From assembly GCA_945871915.1 (NCBI GenBank), contig CAMBXO010000002.1, positions 62,001 to 126,000 of the forward strand: 64,000 nt of DNA, read 5' to 3'. The DNA comes from Singulisphaera sp. GP187 (GTDB lineage: Bacteria; Planctomycetota; Phycisphaerae; Phycisphaerales; SM1A02). This document shows, one piece after another, positions 41,004-51,110 of this stretch. Every line of letters begins with the position of its first letter. Position 1 is the first letter of the stretch. A program made the translations under genes and the position numbers. The notes beneath the pieces were generated by a model. It was not told the DNA's origin. It made no database searches and saw only the letters and a program-made list of their open reading frames with translations.

Positions 41004-43832
41004 GTGCAGTCCGCCGCAGACATCCGTCGAACATTCATCGAATATTTCCGCGACAAGGCTGGTCACACGCATGTGCACTCAAGCCCGGTCGTTCCACTTG
41101 ACGACCCAACATTACTTTTTACCAATGCCGGAATGAATCAATTCAAGGATGTGTTCCTTGGTCGTGGCACTCGCCCATACACCCGCGCGGTGGACACGCA
41201 GAAATGCATTCGAGCAGGTGGAAAGCACAATGATCTTGAAGATGTCGGACGCGATGTGTATCACCATACGTTTTTTGAAATGCTGGGAAACTGGAGTTTT
41301 GGTGATTACTTCAAGAAGGAAGCCATCGCGTGGGCGTGGGATTTGCTAACCGGTGTGTATGGACTTCCGAAGGATCGCTTGTACGCAACGTATTTTGGCG
41401 GTCATCCTCAAGCCGGGCTGGAACCTGACCATGAGTCCCGCGAACTCTGGTGCCAATTTCTTCCGGCAGCTCGTGTGCTGCCCGGAAACATGAAGGACAA
41501 CTTTTGGGAAATGGGAGAGACCGGCCCCTGTGGTCCATGCAGTGAAATTCACTTTGATCGAATCGGCAGTCGCGATGCGGCAGAGCGAGTGAATCATGGT
41601 GATCCCGATGTGCTTGAGATTTGGAACTTGGTCTTCATTCAATTCAATCGCGAGCTGGGTGGCACGCTCACTCCACTGCCCGCCAAACATGTCGACACAG
41701 GTATGGGCCTTGAGCGATTGGTGAGCGTCTTACAGAACAAGCGGAGCAACTACGACACGGATCTGTGGCGGCCACTCTTTGCAGCCATTGAGCACTCCAC
41801 AAGGGCTCGCCCCTATGGAGGCGTTCTGCAGGACAACATTGACATCGCGTACCGCGTGATTGCCGATCATGTGCGATGCCTCGCCAGTGCCATTGCTGAC
41901 GGCGCGGCGCCCGGACCAGATGGCCGCAACTATGTGCTGCGTCGAATTCTTCGTCGCGCGGCTCGCATGGGCCATCAATACCTTGGTGCCAAGGGACCCT
42001 TCTTGTTTGAAGTGGTTCCTGCCGTGGTGGCATCGCTTGGCGAGGTCTTTCCAGAACTGAAGGAGAAGCAACGTCGCATCGCAGAAGTGATTCGAGATGA
42101 AGAGGCTGCATTTGGTCGCACGCTTGATCGCGGGCTTGAACTCTTTGCACTTGCGGTGAAGCGGGCATCCAATACTGGAGGCACGATCAGTGCCCAAGAC
42201 GCCTTTACTTTGCACGACACGATGGGATTCCCGGTGGATCTCACCCACGTGATGGCGAAGGAGCGAGGGCTCAAGGTAGATGAACAGGGTTACGAGGCGT
42301 TGATGGAGAAGGCTCGCCAGACCAGTCGAGCCGGTACGGTGAGCGAGCATCGCATCACGCTGACGCCCAATGCAATCGAACAACTTGCAACGCTTGGAAT
42401 TCCGCCCACGGACATTGCGACCAAATACACCGCGGGTTTGATCACAAGTCGTGTGGAAGCCATTTGGAATGGAAAGCATTTTCAGGATCAAGCTCAATCC
42501 GGTGAAGTCGTTGCGCTCATCTCTCGCCGCAGCAACTTTCATGCCGAAGGGGGCGGGCAAATTTCGGACACTGGTCTGATCTCGGCCACCCATTCCACCG
42601 GTGCGGAGTCCGATCATGCATCGGCTCACGCCGACTTTTCAGTGGAAAGCGTCCAAGATGAAGCTGGGTTTGCACTGCACATTGGCCGCGTCACCCGCGG
42701 GCATCTCAGTCGCAACGATGCCGTGGTCATGGAGCCGTCGCATGCCCGCCGCATGCATGTTGCCTTTCATCACTCCACAACTCACCTGCTGAATTGGGCG
42801 CTTCGAGCAGTGCTCGGCGAGGAAGTGCAACAGCGAGGAAGCCTGGTGGCCGACGATCGCTTGCGATTTGACTTCTCGTTTGGTCGAGCCGTAACACAAA
42901 ATGAAATCGGCACGGTGGAAGGAATGGTTCAACACGCCATCGACAGCAACTTAAGCGTCGAATCGGCCGATGCATCCTTGGCACAAGCCAAGAGCATCAC
43001 AGGTGTTCGGGCGGTGTTTGGAGAAAAGTATCCAGACCCGGTGCGTGTGGTCAGTATGGGCCCTCGTGTTTCAGAATTGCTGGCCGATCCTTCCAACCCA
43101 AAGTGGAACAAGTTCAGTGTCGAATTCTGCGGCGGCACGCATGTGCAATCCGTTGGCGCGGTGAAAACATTCGCGATCGTGAGTGAAGGCGCGCTCAGCG
43201 CAGGAGTGCGCCGCATCATGGCCGTGGCCGGCGTGCCAGCTGAAGCAGCGTTTACAGCGGCGCGGGTGTTGAGTGATCGCATGAAGGCTGCAGAGTCGCT
43301 TCAGGGCAAGGCGTTGGTCGACGAGGCGGCAGCCATTACCACCGCAAGTCAGGAACTCGCCCTGCCAATGAGTGCACGCCCTGCTCTTCAATCCAAGATT
43401 GAGGCACTTCGCGAGCAGGCCAAAGCAGCGCGTCGCCAGGATGAGGCGCAGGGCCGCGATGCGGCGGTCACTGCCATGCATTCGCTGCTCGAAGGACATA
43501 CAGGCGGTGCCCTCATTGCGCAGATCGACGGCGCCGATGCTTCCGCTTTGATTGCAGCATTGGATGTTGCCAAGTCAAAGTCACCTGAAATCGCCGTGCT
43601 GCTTGCAAGCCCTGATCACAATGCGGGCAAAGTCAGCATTGCCGCGCGCGTACCGCAGTCGCTGATTGCCAAGGGATTGAAGGCGGGCAACTGGGTGAAG
43701 GCGGCGGCGCAAGCGTGCGGTGGCGACGGCGGAGGCAAACCTGATTTGGCACAGGCGGGCGGGAAGGATCCATCCAAGGTCGACGCGTCACTGAAGTCCG
43801 CCCGCGAACTTGCCGAGCAATTCAATCGCTGA
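41004..43832 (+). CDS. alaS: Alanine-tRNA ligase
   Basis: Charges tRNA-Ala and edits mischarged Ser/Gly. The 942-residue protein is somewhat longer than the E. coli enzyme. It has the class II catalytic core with SSPVVPLDDPTLLFTNAGMNQFKD and the motif 2 region RAGGKHNDLEDVG. The editing domain carries the zinc-binding HHSTTHLLNWAL and CGGTHVQSVGAV segments. The C-Ala domain ends with the Gly-rich GGDGGGKPDLAQAGGKD. The start is GTG 41004, with a -10 hexamer six bases before it. Followed 63 bases later by acs on the same strand, which has its own promoter element. Confidence 0.97.
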   Translation: MQSAADIRRTFIEYFRDKAGHTHVHSSPVVPLDDPTLLFTNAGMNQFKDVFLGRGTRPYTRAVDTQKCIRAGGKHNDLEDVGRDVYHHTFFEMLGNWSFGDYFKKEAIAWAWDLLTGVYGLPKDRLYATYFGGHPQAGLEPDHESRELWCQFLPAARVLPGNMKDNFWEMGETGPCGPCSEIHFDRIGSRDAAERVNHGDPDVLEIWNLVFIQFNRELGGTLTPLPAKHVDTGMGLERLVSVLQNKRSNYDTDLWRPLFAAIEHSTRARPYGGVLQDNIDIAYRVIADHVRCLASAIADGAAPGPDGRNYVLRRILRRAARMGHQYLGAKGPFLFEVVPAVVASLGEVFPELKEKQRRIAEVIRDEEAAFGRTLDRGLELFALAVKRASNTGGTISAQDAFTLHDTMGFPVDLTHVMAKERGLKVDEQGYEALMEKARQTSRAGTVSEHRITLTPNAIEQLATLGIPPTDIATKYTAGLITSRVEAIWNGKHFQDQAQSGEVVALISRRSNFHAEGGGQISDTGLISATHSTGAESDHASAHADFSVESVQDEAGFALHIGRVTRGHLSRNDAVVMEPSHARRMHVAFHHSTTHLLNWALRAVLGEEVQQRGSLVADDRLRFDFSFGRAVTQNEIGTVEGMVQHAIDSNLSVESADASLAQAKSITGVRAVFGEKYPDPVRVVSMGPRVSELLADPSNPKWNKFSVEFCGGTHVQSVGAVKTFAIVSEGALSAGVRRIMAVAGVPAEAAFTAARVLSDRMKAAESLQGKALVDEAAAITTASQELALPMSARPALQSKIEALREQAKAARRQDEAQGRDAAVTAMHSLLEGHTGGALIAQIDGADASALIAALDVAKSKSPEIAVLLASPDHNAGKVSIAARVPQSLIAKGLKAGNWVKAAAQACGGDGGGKPDLAQAGGKDPSKVDASLKSARELAEQFNR

Positions 43833-43883
43833 TGGAATGTCGGTCGGTGGTTCGTTGTGCTTCGAAGTTGCGGGCAAACCCTC

Positions 43884-43889
43884 TACACT
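43884..43889 (+). promoter_or_regulatory. -10 element for a leaderless acs transcript
   Basis: TACACT, exactly six bases before ATG 43896; identical hexamer and spacing to scoA. It decides the start against an open reading 39 bases longer. Confidence 0.6.
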
Positions 43890-43895
43890 GATTCC

Positions 43896-45893
43896 ATGAC
43901 AGGCCTCGGCACGATTCAAAGCGTTCAAAACGAGGATCGTATTTTTCCTCCGCCAGTTGATTTCGCGAATCGCATGGGTGCGGTGCATATAAAAGATCTG
44001 GCGACTTACTCAGCAATGTATGAACGATCGCTCCGCGACCCCGACGGCTTTTGGGCCGAAGTCGCTCGAGATTTTCACTGGTTTAAGCCATGGACCAACG
44101 TGCTGGAGTGGAACCTTCCCGATGCGAAGTGGTTCGTTGGAGGCCAGACCAACGCCTGTTTCAATAGTGTCGACCGACAAGTGGAGCAGGGTCACGGCGA
44201 TGAAGTGGCCATCATCTGGGAAGGTGAACCGCCCGCTGCCTCGCCGCACGGCCACGAAGTGCGGCACATCACCTATCACCAACTCCGTGATGAGGTGGCT
44301 CGCTGCGCCAGCGCACTTGAATCGCTTGGCGTCAAGAAGGGCGATGTTGTCACGCTGTACATGGGCATGGTGCCTGAACTGGCTATCGCCATGCTTGCAT
44401 GCGCACGAATCGGTGCGCCGCACAGCGTGATTTTTGGCGGCTTTGCGGCGGCGGCAATCGTGGATCGCGTTCACGATGCCAAGAGCCAAGTGATCGTGAC
44501 ATGCGACGGCGCCTTCCGTCGCGGTTCCGTTGTTCCACTCAAGGCAAATGTGGACGCCGCGTGCGAACAGTTGCCCGATGTGCGACATGTGCTCGTTCTA
44601 CGTCGCACCGCAACGAATGTCGCCATGAAAGCGGGTCGTGATGTGTGGTGGCATGATCATGTTGCCAAGCAGCCCACGACTCGGGCGTGCGAACCGGTGG
44701 ACGCAGAACATCCTTTGTTCCTGCTGTACACCAGTGGAAGCACCGGCAAACCCAAAGGCATTCTGCACACCACCGGCGGGTACATGGTTTTTACCGCCGC
44801 CACAGCACGCTGGACTTTTAATCTGGTCCCCAATTCCAATCAGGTGTATTTCTGCACGGCAGACATCGGGTGGATCACTGGCCACAGTTACATCGTGTAC
44901 GGCATGCTGCCCAATCGCGTGCCCACGCTGATGTATGAGGGCGCTCCCAACTGCCCAAGCGAAGATCGTTTCTGGAGCATCATTGCTCGGCACAAAGTCA
45001 CTCACTTCTACACAGCACCAACGGCCATTCGCAGTTTCATGCGATGGGGCGACCACCATCCCGCGAAGCACGACTTGAGCAGCCTCAAAGTGCTTGGAAC
45101 CGTTGGCGAACCAATCAATCCGGAAGCGTGGATGTGGTATCACAAAAAAATCGGACACGAACGTTGCCCGATCGTGGACACCATGTGGCAAACCGAAACC
45201 GGTGGCCACATCATCACACCCATGCCCGGCGCCACGACAACGGTCCCCGGCAGTTGCACGCTTCCAATGTTTGGCGTGGATGCGGCTGTGGTGGATGAAC
45301 AGGGTCACGAACTCCCAGCAAATTCCGGCGGACTCTTGGTAATTCGCAAGCCGTGGCCCGGCATGTTGCGAGGCATTCACGGGGATCGTCAGCGATTTTT
45401 GGACACTTACTTTTCGCGTGTCAAGGGCATGTACCTCGCGGGCGACGGCGCGCGTCGCGACCATCGCGGCTATTTCTGGATCATGGGTCGCATTGATGAT
45501 GTGCTCAATGTGAGCGGCCATCGCTTGGGAACCGCCGAAGTGGAAAGTTCACTTGTGGGCAGCAAGGTCGTGGTCGAAGCCGCTGTCGTTGGCATGCCCC
45601 ACGAAATCAAGGGCACCGGCATCGCGGCATTTTGCGTGCTGCACCCCGATCACGCGTCCAGCACCGACGACACCATGCGAAAGCGATTGATGGATCATGT
45701 GGTAAAAGACATCGGCGCCATTGCTCGACCCGACATGATTCGCTTTACGAATGGCCTTCCAAAAACGCGAAGCGGCAAAATAATGCGTCGGCTCCTGCGA
45801 GATATCGCCGCGGGTAAAGAGACCACTCAAGACACCACCACACTCGAGGATTTCGGTGTGCTGGCAAAATTGCGGGAGAGTGACGAGGCGTGA
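43896..45893 (+). CDS. acs: Acetyl-CoA synthetase
   Basis: Activates acetate to acetyl-CoA through acetyl-AMP. The 665-residue protein carries the ANL-superfamily core: P-loop YTSGSTGKPKGILHTTGGY, the acetate-pocket VYFCTADIGWITGHSYIVYG, MWQTETGGHIITPMPG, the hinge RIDDVLNVSGHRLGTAEVE and the C-terminal GLPKTRSGKIMRRLLR with the regulatory Lys. The TGHSYIVYGML segment with Trp in the preceding DIGW marks short-chain, acetate-type specificity. The length is standard. Starting at ATG 43896 removes 13 residues of an upstream open reading that overlap the -10 element. Confidence 0.97.
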   Translation: MTGLGTIQSVQNEDRIFPPPVDFANRMGAVHIKDLATYSAMYERSLRDPDGFWAEVARDFHWFKPWTNVLEWNLPDAKWFVGGQTNACFNSVDRQVEQGHGDEVAIIWEGEPPAASPHGHEVRHITYHQLRDEVARCASALESLGVKKGDVVTLYMGMVPELAIAMLACARIGAPHSVIFGGFAAAAIVDRVHDAKSQVIVTCDGAFRRGSVVPLKANVDAACEQLPDVRHVLVLRRTATNVAMKAGRDVWWHDHVAKQPTTRACEPVDAEHPLFLLYTSGSTGKPKGILHTTGGYMVFTAATARWTFNLVPNSNQVYFCTADIGWITGHSYIVYGMLPNRVPTLMYEGAPNCPSEDRFWSIIARHKVTHFYTAPTAIRSFMRWGDHHPAKHDLSSLKVLGTVGEPINPEAWMWYHKKIGHERCPIVDTMWQTETGGHIITPMPGATTTVPGSCTLPMFGVDAAVVDEQGHELPANSGGLLVIRKPWPGMLRGIHGDRQRFLDTYFSRVKGMYLAGDGARRDHRGYFWIMGRIDDVLNVSGHRLGTAEVESSLVGSKVVVEAAVVGMPHEIKGTGIAAFCVLHPDHASSTDDTMRKRLMDHVVKDIGAIARPDMIRFTNGLPKTRSGKIMRRLLRDIAAGKETTQDTTTLEDFGVLAKLRESDEA

Positions 45894-45950
45894 TCTTGCA
45901 CGCGGTCTTCGACCGTTAGCACGCTCAATCATTTCCGACCAGCGAGCAAG

Positions 45951-46736
45951 TCAGCCAACGCCAAGCGTCTTAACGGCCACCGCAGCAAGGACCACGGCCA
46001 GCACCACCTGCAACCAGCGAGGCGAGAAATACCTGGCGAGAACACTTCCACAAATCACCGCTGGAACGGAACCGCACAACAGGCTCAGGAGCATGACTCC
46101 ATCCACCATGCCTGCAAAGAGATAGCCAACACCTGCAACAAGAACCAGCGGAATCGCATGCGCGATGTCCGTGGCCACCAATCGATGTGGCGTCATGCGA
46201 AGCGGATACAGAACCAGCAGTAAGACAGTTCCCAAGGCTCCCGCGCCGACTGATGTCATGGACACAAGCACACCAAGAAGGACGCCGGCAACAACAGTCC
46301 ATGCGGCTTGATGTCGCTTGAAGCGATCCGGTTTTGAAATTCGGCGACTGCGAGCTAGCCCTTGCAACCACGGCGCCAACACAAGACCCACGGCAGTCAG
46401 CAGGACCACCGCTCCGATCGCTCGCGACAGCCACTCCAATTTCCCAATGGAGCCCCCCGCTGCGATCATGGCGACCACCACAATCGAAATCGGAATGCTT
46501 CCTATCCATAGTCGCCTCGCTACCTGCCAATCCACTTTGCCTTGGTGCCGATGAAATGGCAGCGCCACAATTTTTGTGATCGCCGCAAACCAGAGATCGG
46601 TTGCAATCGCCGTATGCGGAGCAATGCCAAAGACAAGAAGCAGGATGGGTGTCATCAGCGAACCACCACCAACACCGGTGATGCCGACAACCAATCCTGT
46701 GACGGCGCCGGCCAGTGCAAATCCTCCATCAATCAT
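45951..46736 (-). CDS. TauE/SafE family anion permease
   Basis: Membrane protein of 261 residues with eight or so hydrophobic segments and the internal duplication of the TauE/SafE (DUF81) family: GAVTGLVVGITGVGGGSLMTPIL in the first half and VLLGVLVSMTSVGAGALGT in the second. Members move sulfite, sulfonates, sulfate or other small anions. The start ATG 46736 overlaps the cysQ stop codon as ATGA. Because cysQ and the divergent cysD-cysNC genes assimilate sulfate, a role in sulfate uptake or sulfite export is a reasonable inference; no ABC-type sulfate transporter is in the window. Confidence 0.87.
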   Translation of the reverse strand: MIDGGFALAGAVTGLVVGITGVGGGSLMTPILLLVFGIAPHTAIATDLWFAAITKIVALPFHRHQGKVDWQVARRLWIGSIPISIVVVAMIAAGGSIGKLEWLSRAIGAVVLLTAVGLVLAPWLQGLARSRRISKPDRFKRHQAAWTVVAGVLLGVLVSMTSVGAGALGTVLLLVLYPLRMTPHRLVATDIAHAIPLVLVAGVGYLFAGMVDGVMLLSLLCGSVPAVICGSVLARYFSPRWLQVVLAVVLAAVAVKTLGVG

Positions 46737-47551
46737 GCTGAACCTCGATTTGGGCACAGCGACCATGCACTGGCCACAAATGATGGATTGACAATGCTGG
46801 CCTTGCCATACGAAAGTCGCTCGCCGTCAAGTGTGCAAACCCATCCGCCGGCCGCTTCCAGAATGACCTGCGCCGCGGCCGTGTCCCACTCGCATGTTGC
46901 ACCGATCCGTGGATAACAATCGGCTTCACCCTGTGCAATGCGACAAAACTTCAGCGAGCTTCCCGCATGGACCACTTCATGCTTTCCCAATCCATTCATG
47001 AACGCTCGCGTTGCATCATTCAGATGACTGCGGCTTGCCATCACTCGCATCGGCTTTCCCATGCGTGATGACTTCGATGCAACATGCAGAGCCGAAGTGA
47101 TGCCAGCAGAGTGGCCAAACGCTCCGATCCCCGGCTCGTTCCAGAACACTTCGTCCAACGCTGGTGCCACCACCACTCCGAACATGGCCTGACCTGCTCG
47201 CACCATCGCAACATTCACCGTGAATTGACCATTGCGTGCAAGGAACTCCTTCGTTCCATCTAAAGGATCCACCAGCCAGAACTTTTCGCGCCCGTGGCAA
47301 TGTGCGTGTGACGATTCGTCTTCTTCACTCACAATCGGAATTTCTGGAGAGAGACTGGTCAGCCCTTCAACAATCACTTGGTGCGCTCTCACATCGGCGA
47401 GAGTCAGTGGACTCTTGTCAGACTTCAAAGTGTGGGTAGACCCCTGCAGCAACTCAGGCTCGCCGTACACCTGCATGATCGCTCGACCCGCTTTTTCGGC
47501 GATCAACCGCACTTGGTGAATGAGATGAATGTCTGATAAGTTGTGTCGCAT
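46733..47551 (-). CDS. cysQ: 3'(2'),5'-bisphosphate nucleotidase CysQ
   Basis: Removes the 3' phosphate from PAP, the by-product of PAPS use in sulfate assimilation. The 272-residue protein of the inositol-monophosphatase superfamily has SDKSPLTLADVRAHQ, IVSEEDESS, the metal-binding DPLDGTKEFLARNGQFTVN and the second metal motif CEWDTAAAQVILEAAGG. The DGTKEF variant is typical of CysQ rather than SuhB. It starts a two-gene transcript with the TauE-like permease and is divergent from cysD across an AT-rich gap. TAGACT lies 11 bases before ATG 47551. Confidence 0.94.
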   Translation of the reverse strand: MRHNLSDIHLIHQVRLIAEKAGRAIMQVYGEPELLQGSTHTLKSDKSPLTLADVRAHQVIVEGLTSLSPEIPIVSEEDESSHAHCHGREKFWLVDPLDGTKEFLARNGQFTVNVAMVRAGQAMFGVVVAPALDEVFWNEPGIGAFGHSAGITSALHVASKSSRMGKPMRVMASRSHLNDATRAFMNGLGKHEVVHAGSSLKFCRIAQGEADCYPRIGATCEWDTAAAQVILEAAGGWVCTLDGERLSYGKASIVNPSFVASAWSLCPNRGSA

Positions 47552-47638
47552 GACTGCAAATCAGTCTAACCCAAATTTTGGACTGTGCATATTGAAAGTC
47601 TGTGTTACATTAATATCGTAATTCGCATTTTACGACAC
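47552..47638. promoter_or_regulatory. AT-rich divergent control region between cysQ and cysD
   Basis: Distinctly AT-rich compared with its surroundings. It holds TAGACT (minus, 47563-47568) for cysQ. For cysD it has TTGAAA (47592-47597) with TATCGT (47614-47619) 16 bases later. A short inverted repeat, TTAC (47605-47608) and GTAA (47619-47622), lies around the cysD -10, and a second, CGTAA/TTACG, at 47618-47634. These could bind a sulfur-responsive regulator. If GTG 47585 is the cysD start, part of this region is coding. Confidence 0.4.
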
Positions 47639-49090
47639 ATGAAACGACCTTCCTTGCCAAATTTGCATGGTCTTGACGCCCCTAAGGCCTGGGACACCGA
47701 CTCTGGGTATTCCCACCTTCGGTCGGCTGGGCTATGCGACAGCAAACGAACCGCAGAACGACGGCTGCATGAACTCTCCATTCTTCCTGAGCCGATCGAT
47801 CGGGCAGGCCTTAGGGATGAACTGGGCCGTCCGCCCAATCATCTGTTGCTTGAGTGGCAACTCAATGAGGCTCGGAGCAAACGATGGTTGGTGCTCTTTG
47901 CGCACCTGCACACCCTGCCGACTGGTCGGCCATGCCTGATCGCCAATGATGCTCGCGGCGCAAACTTTTGGGTTCCGTTGGCAGAACCAACCGCAGAGCT
48001 CGCCAACATTACGGACGCTTTGCAGAAACTGCGGACACACATCGGCAAACCCATCGCCATTTTTCCAAGCGGCCCACTCGCCGCCATCGCGCGGCGTTGT
48101 CCGCCGATGGACGGCATTGCCATGGACATGATGTGCTATCTGCCGGTCTTGTTGCCGCGTGTGGACACGCCGACTCCGCGAACGCCTGACTCCACTCGCA
48201 GTCACTTGGATCGACTCGAGGACGAGAGCATTCACATTCTGCGTGAGGCCGTTGCCGAGTCGGAACATCCCGTCATGCTGTACTCGGTGGGCAAGGACAG
48301 TTCCGTCATGGTGCATCTTGCACGCAAGGCGTTCTTTCCTGCACCTCCACCCTTTCCCCTTTTGCATGTAGATACCAGATGGAAATTTCAGGAGATGTAT
48401 TTGTTTCGCGAGTTCATTGCTCAACAAAGCAACATGAAATTGCTGGTGCATGTGAATCCTGAGGCCATTGCCCGCGATATCAATCCATTTGATCACGGTT
48501 CGCAAGTGCACACGCACATCACCAAGACCGAAGGGTTAAAGCACGCGCTCGATACCTATGGCTTTGACCTTGCCTTTGGAGGCGCTCGTCGAGACGAGGA
48601 GAAAAGCCGAGCGAAGGAACGAATTTTTTCATTTCGAAGTGCTGCACATCGGTGGGATCCCAAAAATCAGCGACCCGAAGTATGGAATCTCTACAACGCC
48701 GGAAAGTCCAAGGGTGAAAGCACTCGCGTGTTTCCACTTTCCAACTGGACTGAACTGGATGTGTGGGAATACATCCTTCGCGAGGGCATACCGGTGGTGC
48801 CCCTGTACTTTGCAAAATTGCGTCCAGTGGTCGAACGAGACGGACTCATTCTGCTGGTGGACGATGGACGCATGAGATTGCTTCCGGGCGAACGCATTGT
48901 GCGTCGCTGTGTGCGATTCCGAACGCTTGGTTGCTATCCGCTGACCGGTGCGGTCGATTCCACAGCGACCACGCTTTCAGACATCATGGTTGAGTTGCTG
49001 CAGGCTCGTACCAGCGAACGGCAGGGTCGCGCGATTGATAACGACGCCTCGGCCAGTATGGAAAAGAAAAAACATGAGGGGTACTTCTGA
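47639..49090 (+). CDS. cysD: Sulfate adenylyltransferase subunit 2 (CysD) with extra N-terminal domain
   Basis: Makes adenosine 5'-phosphosulfate from ATP and sulfate with CysN. The C-terminal 300 residues match CysD closely: [20 protein letters not shown], the PP-loop [71 protein letters not shown] and the C-terminal KKKHEGYF. In front lies an extra domain of about 180 residues that CysD normally lacks; I do not recognise it. It has [19 protein letters not shown] and an [15 protein letters not shown] segment. No stop codon separates the two parts. ATG 47639 is preferred over GTG 47585. TGATG overlap with cysNC. Confidence 0.9.
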   Translation: MKRPSLPNLHGLDAPKAWDTDSGYSHLRSAGLCDSKRTAERRLHELSILPEPIDRAGLRDELGRPPNHLLLEWQLNEARSKRWLVLFAHLHTLPTGRPCLIANDARGANFWVPLAEPTAELANITDALQKLRTHIGKPIAIFPSGPLAAIARRCPPMDGIAMDMMCYLPVLLPRVDTPTPRTPDSTRSHLDRLEDESIHILREAVAESEHPVMLYSVGKDSSVMVHLARKAFFPAPPPFPLLHVDTRWKFQEMYLFREFIAQQSNMKLLVHVNPEAIARDINPFDHGSQVHTHITKTEGLKHALDTYGFDLAFGGARRDEEKSRAKERIFSFRSAAHRWDPKNQRPEVWNLYNAGKSKGESTRVFPLSNWTELDVWEYILREGIPVVPLYFAKLRPVVERDGLILLVDDGRMRLLPGERIVRRCVRFRTLGCYPLTGAVDSTATTLSDIMVELLQARTSERQGRAIDNDASASMEKKKHEGYF

Positions 49091-50994
49091 TGCCCCGAAA
49101 GTCTCACGCGACAGCCGCGTCCACCGCAGCTTCTCAACGCCAACCGCTCGAAGCCTTTCTGGACCAACAGCGAAGGATCGAATTGCTTCGCTTTATCACC
49201 TGCGGAAGCGTGGATGATGGCAAGAGCACGCTCATCGGCCGCCTTCTCTGGGAGAGCCACACGTTGTTTGAGGATCAAGTGGCGGCACTGGAGAGGGATT
49301 CTCGCAAACATGGCACCCGCGGAGACGACATCGACTTCGCACTGCTGGTGGATGGACTTGCGGCCGAACGCGAGCAAGGAATCACGATCGATGTCGCGTA
49401 TCGATTCTTTACCACCGACAAGCGAAAATTCATTGTGGCCGACACGCCAGGTCATGAGCAATACACCCGCAACATGATTACAGGCGCGAGCACCGCAGAT
49501 GCTGCAGTGCTCTTGGTCGATGCTCAACAGGGAATTCTTGTTCAAACCCGCCGACATGCCTTTCTGGTTTCACTCATGGGCATTCGATCGATTGCGTTGG
49601 CCGTCAACAAGATGGACCTCGTTGGATTTGATCGAACAGTCTTTGATCGAATCGTTGCAGAGTTCAACGCGTTCGCACAGCCGCTGGGTTTGAAAACGAT
49701 TTCGCCAATTCCACTTTCGGCTTTGAAGGGCGACAATGTGGTGACACGCTCTCGATCGACACGGTGGTTTGGTGGACCCACTTTGATGGAGTGGCTTGAG
49801 ACGGTGGACATTGCGGCCAAGCCTGCCTCCAGATTCTGCATGCCCGTGCAACTTGTCAGCCGTCCGGACGCTGGATTCCGCGGCTTTGCCGGAAGTGTTG
49901 CGGAGGGCTGCATTCATCCCGGTGATTCCATTCGCGTGACCGCCAGCGGTGAGAGTGCAACTGTGCAACGCATTGTGACCATGGATGGAGATCGATCGCG
50001 TGCCGAACAGGGACAAGCAATCACACTCACGCTCGATCGTGAAGTGGATGTTTCGCGAGGCGATGTGATCAGTTGTTCAAACGCCATCGAGACCACGGAT
50101 CAGTTTGAAGCCACGATCGTGTGGATGCATCAGGAACAAGGGCTCATTGGCCGCGGCTACCTGCTCAAACTCGCTACGCAGACAACACCGGTTTCAATCA
50201 CCTCCATCAAGCACGGCATTCAAGTCAATACGCTGGCCCATGAACCTCGCACCGCACTCTCACTCAATGACATCAGCGTGTGCACGCTGGCCACCACCAA
50301 ACCGATTGCCTTTGATTCATACGAGAACTCCAGAACGCTTGGCAGTTTTATTCTGATTGATCGCTTCAGCCACGCCACCGTTGCGGTTGGCATGATCCGT
50401 CACAGTCTGCGGCGTTCGCAGAATGTGCACCGGCAGGCTCTCACGGTCACTCGTGCGGATCGCGAAAAGATGAATGGCCATGCAGGCCGAGTCGTGTGGT
50501 TCACCGGCCTTTCCGGCTCCGGCAAAAGCACCTTGGCCAACGCACTCGAGGTGGAACTGCATGCCAAAGGCAATCGCACATTCATTCTCGACGGCGACAA
50601 CATTCGCCAGGGGCTCAACAAAGACCTTGGATTTACCGACGCGGATCGTGTCGAAAATATTCGCCGAATTGCAGAGGTGGCCAAGTTGATGGCCGATGCT
50701 GGGTTGATTGTGATCACCGCGTTTATCTCCCCATTTCGAGCCGAGCGAGAGATGGCCCGCGAATTGATCGGTGTCGATCGCTTTGTCGAGGTGTTCGTCA
50801 GCACATCACTCATGGAATGCGAACGCCGCGATGCCAAGGGTCTGTACCGCAAGGCCCGTTCGGGACAGTTGCCCAATCTCTCTGGAATTGGCAGTCCGTA
50901 TGAACCACCACATTCGCCGCATCTTGTCATGGACACGGCGACCACCAAACTCAAGGTGGCTGTTGCACAACTCTTGGCCATCCTCACAAAATGA
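49090..50994 (+). CDS. cysNC: Bifunctional CysN/CysC (ATP sulfurylase GTPase subunit and APS kinase)
   Basis: Couples GTP hydrolysis to APS formation and phosphorylates APS to PAPS. The 634-residue fusion has an EF-Tu-like GTPase at the N-terminus with GSVDDGKS (residues 39-46), [13 protein letters not shown] and VNKMD, followed by two beta-barrel domains. The APS kinase domain begins near residue 465 with the P-loop GLSGSGKS (473-480), [22 protein letters not shown] and [11 protein letters not shown]. The arrangement is that of rhizobial NodQ. It follows cysD with a TGATG overlap, so the CysD:CysN partners are made together. The stop codon is only a few bases from the 28-base repeats. Confidence 0.96.
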   Translation: MPRKSHATAASTAASQRQPLEAFLDQQRRIELLRFITCGSVDDGKSTLIGRLLWESHTLFEDQVAALERDSRKHGTRGDDIDFALLVDGLAAEREQGITIDVAYRFFTTDKRKFIVADTPGHEQYTRNMITGASTADAAVLLVDAQQGILVQTRRHAFLVSLMGIRSIALAVNKMDLVGFDRTVFDRIVAEFNAFAQPLGLKTISPIPLSALKGDNVVTRSRSTRWFGGPTLMEWLETVDIAAKPASRFCMPVQLVSRPDAGFRGFAGSVAEGCIHPGDSIRVTASGESATVQRIVTMDGDRSRAEQGQAITLTLDREVDVSRGDVISCSNAIETTDQFEATIVWMHQEQGLIGRGYLLKLATQTTPVSITSIKHGIQVNTLAHEPRTALSLNDISVCTLATTKPIAFDSYENSRTLGSFILIDRFSHATVAVGMIRHSLRRSQNVHRQALTVTRADREKMNGHAGRVVWFTGLSGSGKSTLANALEVELHAKGNRTFILDGDNIRQGLNKDLGFTDADRVENIRRIAEVAKLMADAGLIVITAFISPFRAEREMARELIGVDRFVEVFVSTSLMECERRDAKGLYRKARSGQLPNLSGIGSPYEPPHSPHLVMDTATTKLKVAVAQLLAILTK

Positions 50995-50997
50995 GAC

Positions 50998-51106
50998 GGG
51001 CTGCTGCGCGTGCAACGATTGAAAATCGTCTGCCGCGCGTGCAACGATTGGAATGGGCTGCCGCGCGTGCAACGATTGGAATGGGCTGCTGCGCGTGCAG
51101 CAGCCC
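50998..51106. repeat. Tandem 28-29 base repeats ending in a perfect hairpin
   Basis: Nearly four head-to-tail copies (50998-51026, 51027-51054, 51055-51082 and partial 51083-51106) of a unit whose core reads GCGCGTGCAACGATTG. The last copy diverges so that GGGCTGCTGC pairs perfectly with GCAGCAGCCC around the loop GCGT. The array lies between two genes that converge, cysNC and ssrA. It has no T-run, so termination would be atypical. It is too short and has no spacers, so it is not a CRISPR array. Confidence 0.85.
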
Positions 51107-51110
51107 TAAA

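Noticed and set aside
50998-51106. Possible CRISPR array
   Set aside because: The units are directly adjacent, with no spacers, and there are no cas genes in the window.
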